Translations under genes and position numbers: made by a program | Shown here: positions 8,513-17,699 of the stretch, piece after piece | Layout of the letters: every line of letters begins with the position of its first letter | Numbering within the stretch: the stretch's first letter is position 1 | The notes under the pieces: generated by a model | Told to the model about the DNA's origin: nothing | Databases searched by the model: none | What the model saw: the letters and a program-made list of their open reading frames with translations, nothing else | Source: an uncultured Clostridium sp. | GTDB taxonomy: Bacteria; Bacillota; Clostridia; Clostridiales; Clostridiaceae | DNA: 39,977 nt | Direction of reading: 5' to 3' | NCBI RefSeq assembly: GCF_937920395.1 | Contig: NZ_CALEVF010000241.1 | Span: forward strand, 1-39,977

Positions 8513-8935
8513 TCAACTAATATTTTTCATAAATTTTTTGAGCACTCTTTTAAATACTTCAATTTCCTCTTCTGTAATCCCCATTGAAAAAAAATTGCTC
8601 ATATTTTGTCCTTCTGGTAAAAGCTCTTCAATTCTTTCTCTACCCTTATGGGTAAGTTTAATATATTTTACTCTTCTATCTTCACTTGCCTGAGTTCTTA
8701 TAATTAAACCATCTTCTTCCATTCTATCTAAAAGCCTAGCCACAGTAGACTCTTTAATGTCCATTTTTTCTCCTAATTCCTTTTGGCTAAGATCTCCGTA
8801 TTTTAATAAATAATACATAGCTATCCACTGAACTCTGGTTACACCAAGTGGAATTAATCTTTCATTAAACATATTTGCCATCTTTTTAGATGTCTTACTA
8901 TTTATAAAACAAACACATGATTCAATATCAAACAT
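8513..8935 (-). CDS. MarR-family transcriptional regulator
   Basis: This 140-residue winged-helix regulator has the recognition part GDLSQKELGEKMDIKESTVARLLDRMEEDGLI and the wing RTQASEDRRVKYIKLT, typical of MarR/SlyA. Cysteines at residues 7 and 9 near the N-terminus (ESCVCF) could serve as a redox switch as in OhrR/YodB-type members; this is speculative. It has its own strong promoter and lies just upstream of the AhpD-like gene, whose promoter contains a long palindrome. The start ATG follows GGAGG. Confidence 0.88.
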   Translation of the reverse strand: MFDIESCVCFINSKTSKKMANMFNERLIPLGVTRVQWIAMYYLLKYGDLSQKELGEKMDIKESTVARLLDRMEEDGLIIRTQASEDRRVKYIKLTHKGRERIEELLPEGQNMSNFFSMGITEEEIEVFKRVLKKFMKNIS

Positions 8936-8973
8936 TATAGCCTCCTACTTTTATAAAAATATTTTATCTTACT

Positions 8974-9002
8974 ATTATATAAGAATTATTGTTTTTTATC
9001 AA
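8974..9002 (-). promoter_or_regulatory. SigA-type promoter of marR-family gene
   Basis: On the - strand, TTGATA (9002-8997), exactly 17 bases and a perfect TATAAT (8979-8974) lie about 40 bases before the MarR start. The 189-base gap to menA holds no obvious terminator hairpin. Confidence 0.75.
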
Positions 9003-9124
9003 TTTATATGCAAGTAAAGTAACATATTGATCTATATTTCCTTCTGCAATAAATCATCCTAATTGAATAAGTATTATCATTCTTTCAACAATTCCTGAAA
9101 ACATTGGTTTATAGTAATAATTTT

Positions 9125-10012
9125 TTATAAGATTATTGCTATTAGTAATCCAATAATTACAGCTAAATGATACTTCAATCCAACCTGACCTATAAGTCCC
9201 ATAGTCCTACCTTTTGTATTCATATTTTTATCATAAGATATAAAATCAAATATCGATTTATAAGGAAAAAATATTAAAACAGTCACTAGTACAACAATTG
9301 GATAAATGTGTACTACAAATAAAATAAATGTTAGTATTAAAAGCATTATTACATTAAAGATCCAAAGCTTTTCTGCATTTTTTACACCCATCAAAATAGG
9401 AAGCGTTTTTCTACCAACATCAAGGTCCTCTTGTAAATCGCTTAAGTTATTAGATAATAATATAGTGCTTATATATATTACTGTAGGAATTGCAACTAAA
9501 ACTGTATTTAGGTTAATTACACCAGATTGAATATAAATCACTGTTGTTGTTATACCAATACCCATGGTTATTCCAGCGACAACTTCACCAAAAGGTGTAT
9601 ATGAAATAGGAAAAGGACCAAAGGCATATGAGATTGAAATAATACCTCCTATAATTGCAATGAGCATAATATAATAACTTGTCTGACTAGCAATGAAAAC
9701 ACCAATAATACAAGCAATAAGTTCAAACAAGAATATGACAACCAAAACTTGTTTTGAAGTAATCTCCCCGCTTACTAAAGCTTTTTCATCACCACTTTTT
9801 TCACTATCCGCTCCACTTTTAAAGTCAGAGTAATCATTCACCATATTAGTGGCACTTTGAATAAGTATCATGGCAACTATTAATAAAATAAAATATAATA
9901 TGTTAAATTTAAAAAAAGCATACTTTGAGTAAATTGAACCTAAAATTACAGGTACAATCCCTGCAACAAGAGTTTTTATATCCATAAGTTTAATTATTGA
10001 TTTAAACCTCAT
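9125..10012 (-). CDS. menA: 1,4-dihydroxy-2-naphthoate polyprenyltransferase
   Basis: This 295-residue UbiA-superfamily membrane enzyme has about eight to nine hydrophobic segments. The prenyl-diphosphate/Mg site NMVNDYSDFKSGAD is present, and a second Asp-rich loop NNLSDLQEDLDVGR lies in the middle. It attaches the isoprenoid tail to DHNA with loss of CO2, giving demethylmenaquinone, the substrate of MenG. It is the last gene of the men operon. Its AAGGAGAGGT site lies within the end of menI, which stops three bases upstream. Confidence 0.92.
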   Translation of the reverse strand: MRFKSIIKLMDIKTLVAGIVPVILGSIYSKYAFFKFNILYFILLIVAMILIQSATNMVNDYSDFKSGADSEKSGDEKALVSGEITSKQVLVVIFLFELIACIIGVFIASQTSYYIMLIAIIGGIISISYAFGPFPISYTPFGEVVAGITMGIGITTTVIYIQSGVINLNTVLVAIPTVIYISTILLSNNLSDLQEDLDVGRKTLPILMGVKNAEKLWIFNVIMLLILTFILFVVHIYPIVVLVTVLIFFPYKSIFDFISYDKNMNTKGRTMGLIGQVGLKYHLAVIIGLLIAIIL

Positions 10013-10015
10013 TTT

Positions 10016-10414
10016 CTACCTCTCCTTACCAAGTGGATTATCTTCATTTGATTTTATAATGGCGTTTGTAATAGTCATATATGATATTAATACATTATTT
10101 TCATCAAACATTTCAACGCTCCAAACATGAGATGTCTTCCCCATATGTATTAACTTTCCATTTGCTATAATATAGCCTTCTATTTTTTTTGCTTTCATAT
10201 GGTTTGCAGTAATAGTTTGCCCTACTGCTACTTGATCTTTATCTATCTTTTGAAGTGAGGCATAACCTGTAATTGTTTCTCCAAAGGCAATTGTTGCCCC
10301 TCCATGCAAGTATCCGAAGGTTTGATCATGGAACTGTGTTAAATTCATTTTTGCTTCAAGTTCCCTACCTAGCACATGAATATATTCTATATTTAACCCG
10401 TCTATTAAATTCAT
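10016..10414 (-). CDS. menI: Hotdog-fold thioesterase, probable DHNA-CoA thioesterase
   Basis: This 132-residue PaaI/YbgC-type hotdog protein has the active-site region GYLHGGATIAFGETITGYAS. The Glu in AFGET is the usual catalytic acid. In this position, between menC and menA, it most likely hydrolyses 1,4-dihydroxy-2-naphthoyl-CoA to free DHNA. The longest frame begins at a GTG at 10426, but AGGTGG overlaps that codon. The ATG at 10414, eight bases behind it and one base after the menC stop, is the better start. Generic acyl-CoA thioesterase activity cannot be excluded. Confidence 0.85.
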   Translation of the reverse strand: MNLIDGLNIEYIHVLGRELEAKMNLTQFHDQTFGYLHGGATIAFGETITGYASLQKIDKDQVAVGQTITANHMKAKKIEGYIIANGKLIHMGKTSHVWSVEMFDENNVLISYMTITNAIIKSNEDNPLGKER

Positions 10415-10415
10415 A

Positions 10416-11525
10416 CTATTCACCACCTATTTTAATATAATCTATTGTGTACTCTCTTAAAGTAACTTCATCAATTTCCACGCCTAACCCATAGCCTTTA
10501 GGCACTTTAATTATACCATTACGTGCAATAATTTCCGGTTTAATTATATCTTTTTTAAAGTAACGCTTTGATGATGATAAATCTCCAGGAATGTAAGTAT
10601 CCTTTAAGCTAGCTAATTGAACATGCAATATTTTAGAAATACCACTCTCAACCATACTTCCAACCCAATATTTTATATTGTTTTCCCTGCATAAGTCAAT
10701 CATTTGCTTTGCATAATAAATTCCACCAACTCGACCTATTTTTATATTTAACACTTTAAATGCTTTTAGCTCCATTGCAGTCTTTAAGTCATTAATTGTT
10801 TGAATGCTTTCATCCAAACATATTGGCGTAGTAAGTTCTTTTTGAAGTTTTTGATATTCTAAAAAATCTTTTGAATCAAGTGGTTCTTCTATGCAAATTA
10901 AATTAAATTCATCTAATTTTTTTATTTCATTTATTTGTTCAAACTTATAACTTCTATTAGCATCTATTAACAATTGAATGCTTGGGTAAATTTTTCTAAT
11001 AGCCCTTAATTTTTTTAAACCATCGGCCGGTTTAATCTTTAATTTAAAGCGAGTATATCCTTCATTTTGATAATCCTCAATTTGTTTTAAAAGTGTTTTA
11101 ATATCCAAATCGCCTAGTACAACTCCTGCATAAATCTCATCATCAGTATCTTCATTGAATACAAGTTTCATAATGGATAACTTATTTCTTTTAGCATATA
11201 TATCTACCAATGCATTTTCAAGACCTGCTAGTGCCATAGGGCACTCTACATCTAAATATTCATGTATATCAAAAGGATGATCCATCTCTTTATGAATTAC
11301 AGATTTAATATATTTATTTATTAATACCTTCTTTGAAGATGCTAATGTCTCATTTGTATAAAATGGATCATTAAATGAAACCACTTCACCATAACCTACA
11401 TTTTCAAGCTCATCCGTAGCTTTTATTACAATTGTTTCACGATACTTTATGGAAGCTTGTGATGTTTTGAAATTAAAATTCAAAGGCATCTTAATATGAA
11501 AAAGTTCTATTTGTTCAATTTGCAT
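10416..11525 (-). CDS. menC: o-Succinylbenzoate synthase
   Basis: This is a 369-residue enolase-superfamily enzyme. The general base lysine motif RFKLKIKP, metal ligands in LLIDANRSY, CIEEPLD and CLDESI, and the second base lysine in NIKIGRVGG are all in order. It dehydrates SHCHC (the MenH product) to o-succinylbenzoate. Sequence alone could also fit an N-acylamino acid racemase or dipeptide epimerase, but its place between menE and menI settles the role. The ATG follows GAGGGTG. The gap to menE is 12 bases. Confidence 0.9.
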   Translation of the reverse strand: MQIEQIELFHIKMPLNFNFKTSQASIKYRETIVIKATDELENVGYGEVVSFNDPFYTNETLASSKKVLINKYIKSVIHKEMDHPFDIHEYLDVECPMALAGLENALVDIYAKRNKLSIMKLVFNEDTDDEIYAGVVLGDLDIKTLLKQIEDYQNEGYTRFKLKIKPADGLKKLRAIRKIYPSIQLLIDANRSYKFEQINEIKKLDEFNLICIEEPLDSKDFLEYQKLQKELTTPICLDESIQTINDLKTAMELKAFKVLNIKIGRVGGIYYAKQMIDLCRENNIKYWVGSMVESGISKILHVQLASLKDTYIPGDLSSSKRYFKKDIIKPEIIARNGIIKVPKGYGLGVEIDEVTLREYTIDYIKIGGE

Positions 11526-11537
11526 ATATACACCCTC

Positions 11538-12869
11538 TTATAAATTCTTTCTTAATATTTTTCCTACTGAATTTTTAGGAAGTTCCTTCAAATAAATAAT
11601 TTTTTCTGGGATCTTATATTTAGCTAATTTATTTGAAAGATACTCTAATATCTCATGTTCATTTAATGAAGAAACCACATAAAGTATAGGAATCTGTCCC
11701 CACTTTTCATCAATATGCCCAACCACAATGCATTCATCTATAAGCGGATGTGTATATAGAATATTTTCAATTTCTTTTGGATAAATATTTTCACCACCAG
11801 ATATAATTATATCTGTGCGACGCGCGACTATATTTAAAAAACCATCTTCATCTATATAACCCACATCCTCTGTATTAAAATAACCAGCTATATCTTCTTT
11901 ACCTAGGTATCCATCCATTAACATAGGACTTTCAAGTAAAACCTCACCTATTCCATTTACATCTTGATTACCAATAAGAATATCTACATTTTCAAGTGGC
12001 ATTCCTACTGAGTCAATTTTTTCTGGATAATCTAATACTGAAAAAGTAGTAGACTGGCTTGTTGTCTCTGTCATACCATAGGTCTTATAAATTGGAATGT
12101 TCCTCATTATGCTTTTTTGAACCAACGCTTTAGGAATAAATTCACCACCTAAAAGCACAACACGTAGTTTATGGTTCTCTATTCTCTCAACAATCCTATT
12201 TAACATAGTCGGAACAATGGATATCATATTGATAAAACCTCTTTCAATTAAGCTTAAAACCTGTTCTTCATCAAATCTTTCTAATATAGTAATTTGAGTT
12301 CCATTGTATAAGCTACGCATTAAGATAGTTAATCCACTAATATGATACATAGGTAATACTAGAAGCCAATTATCCATAGTTGTTACCCCAATACTCTTTT
12401 GTGATGATTTTACATGAGCAGAAAACTGTTTCCACCTAAGAGGAACTGATTTGAATTCACCTGTTGTAGCACTTGTATTCATGATAACAACAATCCTATT
12501 AGGCTCAAACTCTTCTAATAATTTTATATCTTCTCTTTCACTTTCTTGCACTTCATTAAAGCATATAAATTTCTCGTCATCAGAAAATACAACCTGAACC
12601 TTTGTAAGTTCTAATTGGTTTTTTATTTCGCTCTCCGTCAAATGAGTATTTAACATCAGCACTTCTTTCCCCAAAAGTTGAAGTGCTAAAAAAAATAGTG
12701 CCATGTCAACAGAGTTATTTGAATAAATTGCAACTCTTCTCTCAGTTTTTACATAGGAAGATAGTTTCCCCGCTAGGTCTGTTACCTGTTCATAAACTTC
12801 ATGAAAAGTTAAGTCATTAATAAACCTTTTATCAGGATTTTTATAATTTTGTTCCTTAAGCCAATTCAT
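11538..12869 (-). CDS. menE: o-Succinylbenzoate-CoA ligase
   Basis: This 443-residue acyl-adenylate-forming enzyme has the P-loop variant NTSATTGEFKSVPL, the adenine motif KTYGMTETTSQ, the ADP-hinge region GGENIYPKEIEN and the C-terminal catalytic lysine motif NSVGKILRKNL. It activates o-succinylbenzoate with ATP and CoA. At 443 residues it is slightly short for the family but has all core motifs. It starts with ATG after AAGGTGAG, 23 bases behind menB. Confidence 0.92.
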   Translation of the reverse strand: MNWLKEQNYKNPDKRFINDLTFHEVYEQVTDLAGKLSSYVKTERRVAIYSNNSVDMALFFLALQLLGKEVLMLNTHLTESEIKNQLELTKVQVVFSDDEKFICFNEVQESEREDIKLLEEFEPNRIVVIMNTSATTGEFKSVPLRWKQFSAHVKSSQKSIGVTTMDNWLLVLPMYHISGLTILMRSLYNGTQITILERFDEEQVLSLIERGFINMISIVPTMLNRIVERIENHKLRVVLLGGEFIPKALVQKSIMRNIPIYKTYGMTETTSQSTTFSVLDYPEKIDSVGMPLENVDILIGNQDVNGIGEVLLESPMLMDGYLGKEDIAGYFNTEDVGYIDEDGFLNIVARRTDIIISGGENIYPKEIENILYTHPLIDECIVVGHIDEKWGQIPILYVVSSLNEHEILEYLSNKLAKYKIPEKIIYLKELPKNSVGKILRKNL

Positions 12870-12892
12870 AGTATCTCACCTTCGTAACTTTA

Positions 12893-13735
12893 TTATGGAA
12901 ATTTAGGAAATTCATCAAAATTAGGATTTCGTTTTTCTTTAAAAGCATCACGGCCCTCTTTTGCCTCCTCTGTAGTATAAAATAACAAGGTAGCATCTCC
13001 TGCTAATTGTTGTAATCCAGCTAATCCATCTGTATCTGCATTAAATGATGCTTTTAAGAAACGTAGCGCCGTTGGAGAATGCTGCATTATTTCTTTTGCC
13101 CATTTAACTGTTTCCTGTTCTAACTTATCAAATGGTACTACTGTATTTATAAGTCCCATATCTAGAGCCTCTTTAGCTGAATACTGACGACACAAATACC
13201 AAATTTCACGTGCTTTTTTATGACCCACAATACGTGCCAAATATCCTGCACCATACCCACCGTCAAAAGAACCTACTTTAGGTCCTGTTTGACCAAATTT
13301 AGCGTTTTCAGAAGCTATTGTTAAATCACATACTATATGTAACACATGACCGCCACCAATTGCGTATCCATTAACCATTGCGATAACAGGTTTTGGAATA
13401 ATTCTAATTAAATGTTGCAAATCTAAAACATTTAAACGTGGGATATTGTCATCACCAACATATCCTCCATTTCCACGTACTTTTTGATCTCCTCCTGAGC
13501 AAAATGCTTCATTCTCTACGCCTTGTCCATAATTAGCACCAGTTAAAATAACCACGCCTATTTTACTATCTTCACGAGCCATAGTAAACGCATGGATTAA
13601 TTCCATTATCGTTTTAGGACGAAAAGCATTTCGCACTTCAGGTCGATTAATTGTAATCTTTGCAATTCCATCATAAGTTTCATATTTAATATCTTCATAA
13701 TTACGGTCTGAATCTTTCCAATCAAATTTATTCAT
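12893..13735 (-). CDS. menB: 1,4-dihydroxy-2-naphthoyl-CoA synthase
   Basis: This 280-residue crotonase-family enzyme closes the second ring of the naphthoquinone. Signatures include [44 protein letters not shown] and the [11 protein letters not shown] block typical of MenB. The Gly in QTGPK corresponds to the bicarbonate-dependent type I enzymes, by family knowledge. The longest frame starts at a TTG at 13750, but the GAGGAG site lies just inside it. The ATG at 13735, seven to eight bases after that site, is the proper start. Confidence 0.95.
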   Translation of the reverse strand: MNKFDWKDSDRNYEDIKYETYDGIAKITINRPEVRNAFRPKTIMELIHAFTMAREDSKIGVVILTGANYGQGVENEAFCSGGDQKVRGNGGYVGDDNIPRLNVLDLQHLIRIIPKPVIAMVNGYAIGGGHVLHIVCDLTIASENAKFGQTGPKVGSFDGGYGAGYLARIVGHKKAREIWYLCRQYSAKEALDMGLINTVVPFDKLEQETVKWAKEIMQHSPTALRFLKASFNADTDGLAGLQQLAGDATLLFYTTEEAKEGRDAFKEKRNPNFDEFPKFP

Positions 13736-13748
13736 ATTTTCACTCCTC

Positions 13749-13790
13749 AAAATTATTTATAAAAAATTATTTATAAAAAATCATTTATAA
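13749..13790. repeat. Three tandem 14-bp AT-rich repeats between menH and menB
   Basis: The unit AAAATTATTTATAA is repeated head to tail three times (13749-13762, 13763-13776, 13777-13790), with one T-to-C change in the third copy. The third and part of the second copy encode the last menH codons and stop. Slippage here would change the menH C-terminus or the menH-menB spacing. Confidence 0.85.
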
Positions 13791-14562
13791 CTTTCACAAA
13801 TGTATTAGTATCTTCAATATGAGTATTATGCCCACATCCATTTATTACAACATGCTTTACTCTGCTATTTAATATTTCAAAATTATTACCTACAAGCTCG
13901 TATTTTTTATCATCTTCCCCACTTATAAATAATATAGGCATAGATAGCTTAACTATTTTATGTTTTAAACATGGGAATTTTCCTTGCCCAGTGCCTTGTA
14001 ATGTGTTTGAAAGTGCATGTGCTTTATTTAATAAACGTCTTTCGCCTATTTCTTTAATGATTGCTTTAGATAATCTCCTTTGTGATTTAAAAATGCTTAA
14101 ATCACTCCAATATTGATTAAACCATTCTATCCCATTTCTTTCTATGCTTTTAGCTAAATTCAAATCATTTCTGCGACGTCTTAATCGATTTAAAAATCCA
14201 TATTGACCATAAGATGAATTCTCTAAAATCAGCTTATCTATTTCCTTTGGATAGATCAAAGAATATGCTAATGCAATGCGACCACCCATAGAATAACCTA
14301 GCATTGAATATCTCTTTAAACCCAACTTTGAAATAAGTTCATTTAAGTGCCTAATCATTACTTTCAATGAATAATATTTACGTTGCTTTGGTTTATCACT
14401 TTGCCCATGTCCAATTAAATCTATTAATATTAATTGATACCCGTCTAATTGAATAGATTTCCAGGTACTAAGATTTTCCGAAAATCCATGTAAACAAATA
14501 ATTGGTTTTCCCTCGCCCCTTACTTCAATGTGATATTTAATATTTTCTATTTCAATAAACAT
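13771..14562 (-). CDS. menH: SHCHC synthase, alpha/beta hydrolase
   Basis: This 263-residue alpha/beta-hydrolase has the oxyanion HGFSENLSTW, the nucleophile elbow MLGYSMGGRIAL, an acid in ISGEDDKKYELV and the catalytic His in GCGHNTHIED. It eliminates pyruvate from SEPHCHC to form SHCHC. Hydrolases of this type are hard to assign alone, but the position between menD and menB is the canonical menDHB order. It starts with ATG after GGGTGAG. The 3' end lies in a tandem 14-bp repeat. Confidence 0.9.
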   Translation of the reverse strand: MFIEIENIKYHIEVRGEGKPIICLHGFSENLSTWKSIQLDGYQLILIDLIGHGQSDKPKQRKYYSLKVMIRHLNELISKLGLKRYSMLGYSMGGRIALAYSLIYPKEIDKLILENSSYGQYGFLNRLRRRRNDLNLAKSIERNGIEWFNQYWSDLSIFKSQRRLSKAIIKEIGERRLLNKAHALSNTLQGTGQGKFPCLKHKIVKLSMPILFISGEDDKKYELVGNNFEILNSRVKHVVINGCGHNTHIEDTNTFVKVINDFL

Positions 14563-14586
14563 ACTCTCACCCTACATATTTTATAT

Positions 14587-16236
14587 TTATAATGTTGTGT
14601 ATTTATCATGCAATTTTTTACTTAACTCTGAATCTATTTTTACCTCAATTAACTTAATTCCCTCTAGCGTTAATGCTTCATTGAAACAATCATTAAAGGA
14701 GCTATAATCTTTTGCTTCAAAATATATTGTATTATATAAAGTTTTTACACCCTCAAAATTTATTCCCTGAGGTGTTAAAAATAAATGCTGGAAGTGATTT
14801 TCTTTACTTTGAGGTAAGTACCTAAAAATCCCTCCCCCATCATTATTAAGTAGCAGTATAATTAAATTTAATTTATGTGTTTTTCCAATTAGTAATCCAT
14901 TTAAATCATGGTAAAATGCTAAATCCCCTGTTAACAAAACCGTTGGATGATTTGCTATTGATATACCTAGTGCAGTGGAAACAGTGCCATCAATTCCATT
15001 TGCCCCTCTATTACATAATACCTTTATATTTTGATTCCGGGCTTCAAAGAAGTAATCCATATCCCGTATTGCCATACTATTTGCTACGACTAATCTACTT
15101 TTTTCTGGCAACATACTTTGTAGCTCCTGAATTAGTTTACCTTCAAACAAGTGTTCTTCATCCTTTGCACGTTTCAACTTCTCACGCATTTGTTTCTGAT
15201 ATCTTAACCATTTATCTAAATATTCTCTGTTACTATTCTCTGTACAAATAGACTCAGCAAACAATTTTGGTGAAGTAGCGATAAATCTTTTGGTTGACAA
15301 TGATGGGTTACAATACTTAAAACTTTCACCTACTTGTATATATAAAACCTCTTGATGCATGGTCAAAAACTGCTGCAACCGTTTTGAAACAGGTACTTGA
15401 CCAATGTGAATAATAAATTCAGGCTCTAATTCTCTTTTGATATTATCATTTTTTAAAAAGGCATCATAACTATCGATAATAATATCATTTGAGTAATTAC
15501 GCAAATTTGAAATTGGATCAGCGAGTATGGGTGCTTTTAAGCGTTCTCCCATTTCTATCACTTCTTTATGATAGTTTGAATAGGCGTCTCCACCACAAAT
15601 TATAATTCCATTTTTATTTTTAAGAATTAAATTATCTAATGAACCTTGCTTTTCTCCTTGAATATATTCGAATTTATTTTTTGAGCGTCCTACAGTAAAA
15701 TCAAGCTTACTTAGATCTGGAATTAATGGATCACGTAGTGGCACATTAATATGGATTACCCCATATTCTTTTGACATAGCACTTGCAAATGCTCTCTGCA
15801 TAACCACGCGTACATATCTATACATACTTTCACTTTCTTCAGGCAATGCCAGTTCTTCATAGTATTTTGTAAAATTACCAAATATATTATTTTGATCAAT
15901 TGTTTGTGGTGCCCCAACATTACGTAGTTCAGGCTGACGATCAGCTGTTAACAAAATTAATGGTACTCCTGAATACTTAGCTTCCACAATTGCAGGCAAA
16001 TAATTTGCCACAGCAGTACCTGATGTACAAACTAATACCACAGGTCTTGCCTGCTCTTTTGCTATTCCAAGTGCAAAGAATCCTGCACTGCGCTCATCTA
16101 CATTTATAAAGATATTAAAATCATGTTCACAAAATAATATAGATAAGGGTGTTGACCTTGAACCTGGACTAATTACAACCTCGCATACACCTAATTGATA
16201 TAGTTCATCAACTAAAGCAGCAATATAATTTGTCAT
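14587..16236 (-). CDS. menD: SEPHCHC synthase (ThDP-dependent)
   Basis: This 549-residue ThDP enzyme has the N-terminal [14 protein letters not shown], the ThDP-activating Glu region [31 protein letters not shown], and the ThDP-diphosphate motif [12 protein letters not shown] ending in NNDGGGIF. It joins 2-oxoglutarate to isochorismate, the first committed menaquinone step. It starts with ATG at 16236 after AGGAGGAG. A second ATG four bases upstream is out of frame and stops at once. It lies 35 bases behind menF. Confidence 0.95.
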   Translation of the reverse strand: MTNYIAALVDELYQLGVCEVVISPGSRSTPLSILFCEHDFNIFINVDERSAGFFALGIAKEQARPVVLVCTSGTAVANYLPAIVEAKYSGVPLILLTADRQPELRNVGAPQTIDQNNIFGNFTKYYEELALPEESESMYRYVRVVMQRAFASAMSKEYGVIHINVPLRDPLIPDLSKLDFTVGRSKNKFEYIQGEKQGSLDNLILKNKNGIIICGGDAYSNYHKEVIEMGERLKAPILADPISNLRNYSNDIIIDSYDAFLKNDNIKRELEPEFIIHIGQVPVSKRLQQFLTMHQEVLYIQVGESFKYCNPSLSTKRFIATSPKLFAESICTENSNREYLDKWLRYQKQMREKLKRAKDEEHLFEGKLIQELQSMLPEKSRLVVANSMAIRDMDYFFEARNQNIKVLCNRGANGIDGTVSTALGISIANHPTVLLTGDLAFYHDLNGLLIGKTHKLNLIILLLNNDGGGIFRYLPQSKENHFQHLFLTPQGINFEGVKTLYNTIYFEAKDYSSFNDCFNEALTLEGIKLIEVKIDSELSKKLHDKYTTL

Positions 16237-16271
16237 TCATTTCTCCTCCTCTTTCTAATTTTCTTTCTTTA

Positions 16272-17417
16272 CTATAAACTTTCAATTATTGTTTTTAATT
16301 TATCTTTTGTTTCAATGTATTCAACTTCACAATTTGATTTATCAACTATGCCACAGCCAACACATGCATATGCTATATTTTTTTCAATTAGAGCAGATCT
16401 TATTCCTGCCACAAATATACCATCTCCATTTCCATCAATTATGCCAATAGGTGCCGCATACAAACCTCTCTCATGTTTTTCATATCTTTTAATTAATTGC
16501 AGAGCTTTATCTGCCGGATACCCACCTAAAGCAGGTGTTGGGTGAAGCCTTTTTACCCATTGAAGTAAAGTGCTATTTTTATCTTTTCCATAAATTGCTG
16601 TTTGTAAATGGTGTAAATTCTTAAGTGTTAAAATTTTAGTTTCATCTACTATCAATTCATCTGTGAATTTCTTCATAACATTAACTATTGAATCAATAAC
16701 AATTTGATGTTCATGGCGATTTTTAGTATCCTTTAACAAAACTTCCTTCTGTAATTCATCATTTTCATTACTTCGCAAAATAGTGCCAGCAAGTGCATAA
16801 CTTAACACCATATTTTTTTCTTTTTGAACCAAGATCTCTGGCGTTGCACCTACAAATGTTTTTCCATCCTTGTAGTAGCCAAATACAAAGCTATTTATGT
16901 TGTGTTTCAAAAGCTTTTGGAAAACACTTTCTACGCTTATCAAAGTATCACATTGAACTTTAACTTCTCTAGAAATAACAACTTTATTTACCTCTTTGCT
17001 GGATATTGCATCTTTTGCCACAGAAAACAATTGCTTCCATGCTTTAAAATCGTCCATTCCATATTTGCATGCATGTTCACAAATCTCTACCTCTCCATTT
17101 TCAATTTCTACAAAATCGTTAAAGTAATAAAATGTTTGTTTTCCATCTTTTTCAACAAAATAATATTCAAATGCAATATTTTCATTACCAAACCCAACCC
17201 ATTTTTCATCTTTGATTGAATTAAAGAATGTCATTGATGAAAAGATATATAAATAATCTTTTAAATTTTCATCCATAGAAATAGTTTTTAACCGTTTAGC
17301 TCCAAGAATAAACTCTTTTTTTAAAGGATTGTAAAATAAAAACCTTTCCTCGTTCTCAAAATGCTTCCAGAATGAAAGCGGATTATCTAATTTAATCTGT
17401 TTCTCATGATATTTCAA
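16272..17417 (-). CDS. menF: Isochorismate synthase
   Basis: This 381-residue chorismate-binding enzyme has SYALAGTILR, KNRHEHQIV, LHPTPALGGYP and GLYAAPIGIIDGNGDGIFVAGIRSAL, all in the order found in MenF/EntC/DhbC. It converts chorismate to isochorismate and opens the men operon, so menaquinone rather than siderophore synthesis is the natural assignment. The longest frame starts at GTG 17426, which overlaps the AGAGGTG site. TTG at 17417, six bases behind that site, is preferred. No convincing promoter was found in the 280 bases upstream on this strand. Confidence 0.92.
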   Translation of the reverse strand: MKYHEKQIKLDNPLSFWKHFENEERFLFYNPLKKEFILGAKRLKTISMDENLKDYLYIFSSMTFFNSIKDEKWVGFGNENIAFEYYFVEKDGKQTFYYFNDFVEIENGEVEICEHACKYGMDDFKAWKQLFSVAKDAISSKEVNKVVISREVKVQCDTLISVESVFQKLLKHNINSFVFGYYKDGKTFVGATPEILVQKEKNMVLSYALAGTILRSNENDELQKEVLLKDTKNRHEHQIVIDSIVNVMKKFTDELIVDETKILTLKNLHHLQTAIYGKDKNSTLLQWVKRLHPTPALGGYPADKALQLIKRYEKHERGLYAAPIGIIDGNGDGIFVAGIRSALIEKNIAYACVGCGIVDKSNCEVEYIETKDKLKTIIESL

Positions 17418-17652
17418 TTTATACACCTCTATATCTGAATTATAATAAATCTTCTAAACTAGAATAAATCAAACATTACACCCATAAATATTATATTGAT
17501 ATTATTGTTCCCATATTTATCACTCCATTCTTTTTTTGTTATACCTTATTATAGGAAATACTTATAAAGATTTTATGTAGATATGCAGTATTTAAAAAAT
17601 ATTGATAAAAAATGAATTTTGTAAAACACATTAAATCTCCACATCTTCTTAG

Positions 17653-17658
17653 TATAAT
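17653..17658 (+). promoter_or_regulatory. Possible -10 box for the ccdA-like operon
   Basis: A perfect TATAAT lies 26 bases before a GAAGGGAG ribosome site. No good -35 is seen at 16-18 bases, so it is a weak or activator-dependent candidate. The remaining gap between menF and this gene (about 280 bases) is AT-rich with nothing else recognisable. Confidence 0.35.
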
Positions 17659-17699
17659 ATTTACAGTTGCAACTTATTTCATAGAAGGGAGTTTTTATT

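Noticed and set aside
14877..15251. 124-residue + strand frame opposite menD
   Set aside because: Antisense to conserved menD codons with low-complexity Leu/Tyr/His content and no ribosome site.
17437..17472. TTGATT ... TATAAT as a promoter for menF
   Set aside because: The spacer is 22 bases and the -10 would leave almost no leader before the start codon.
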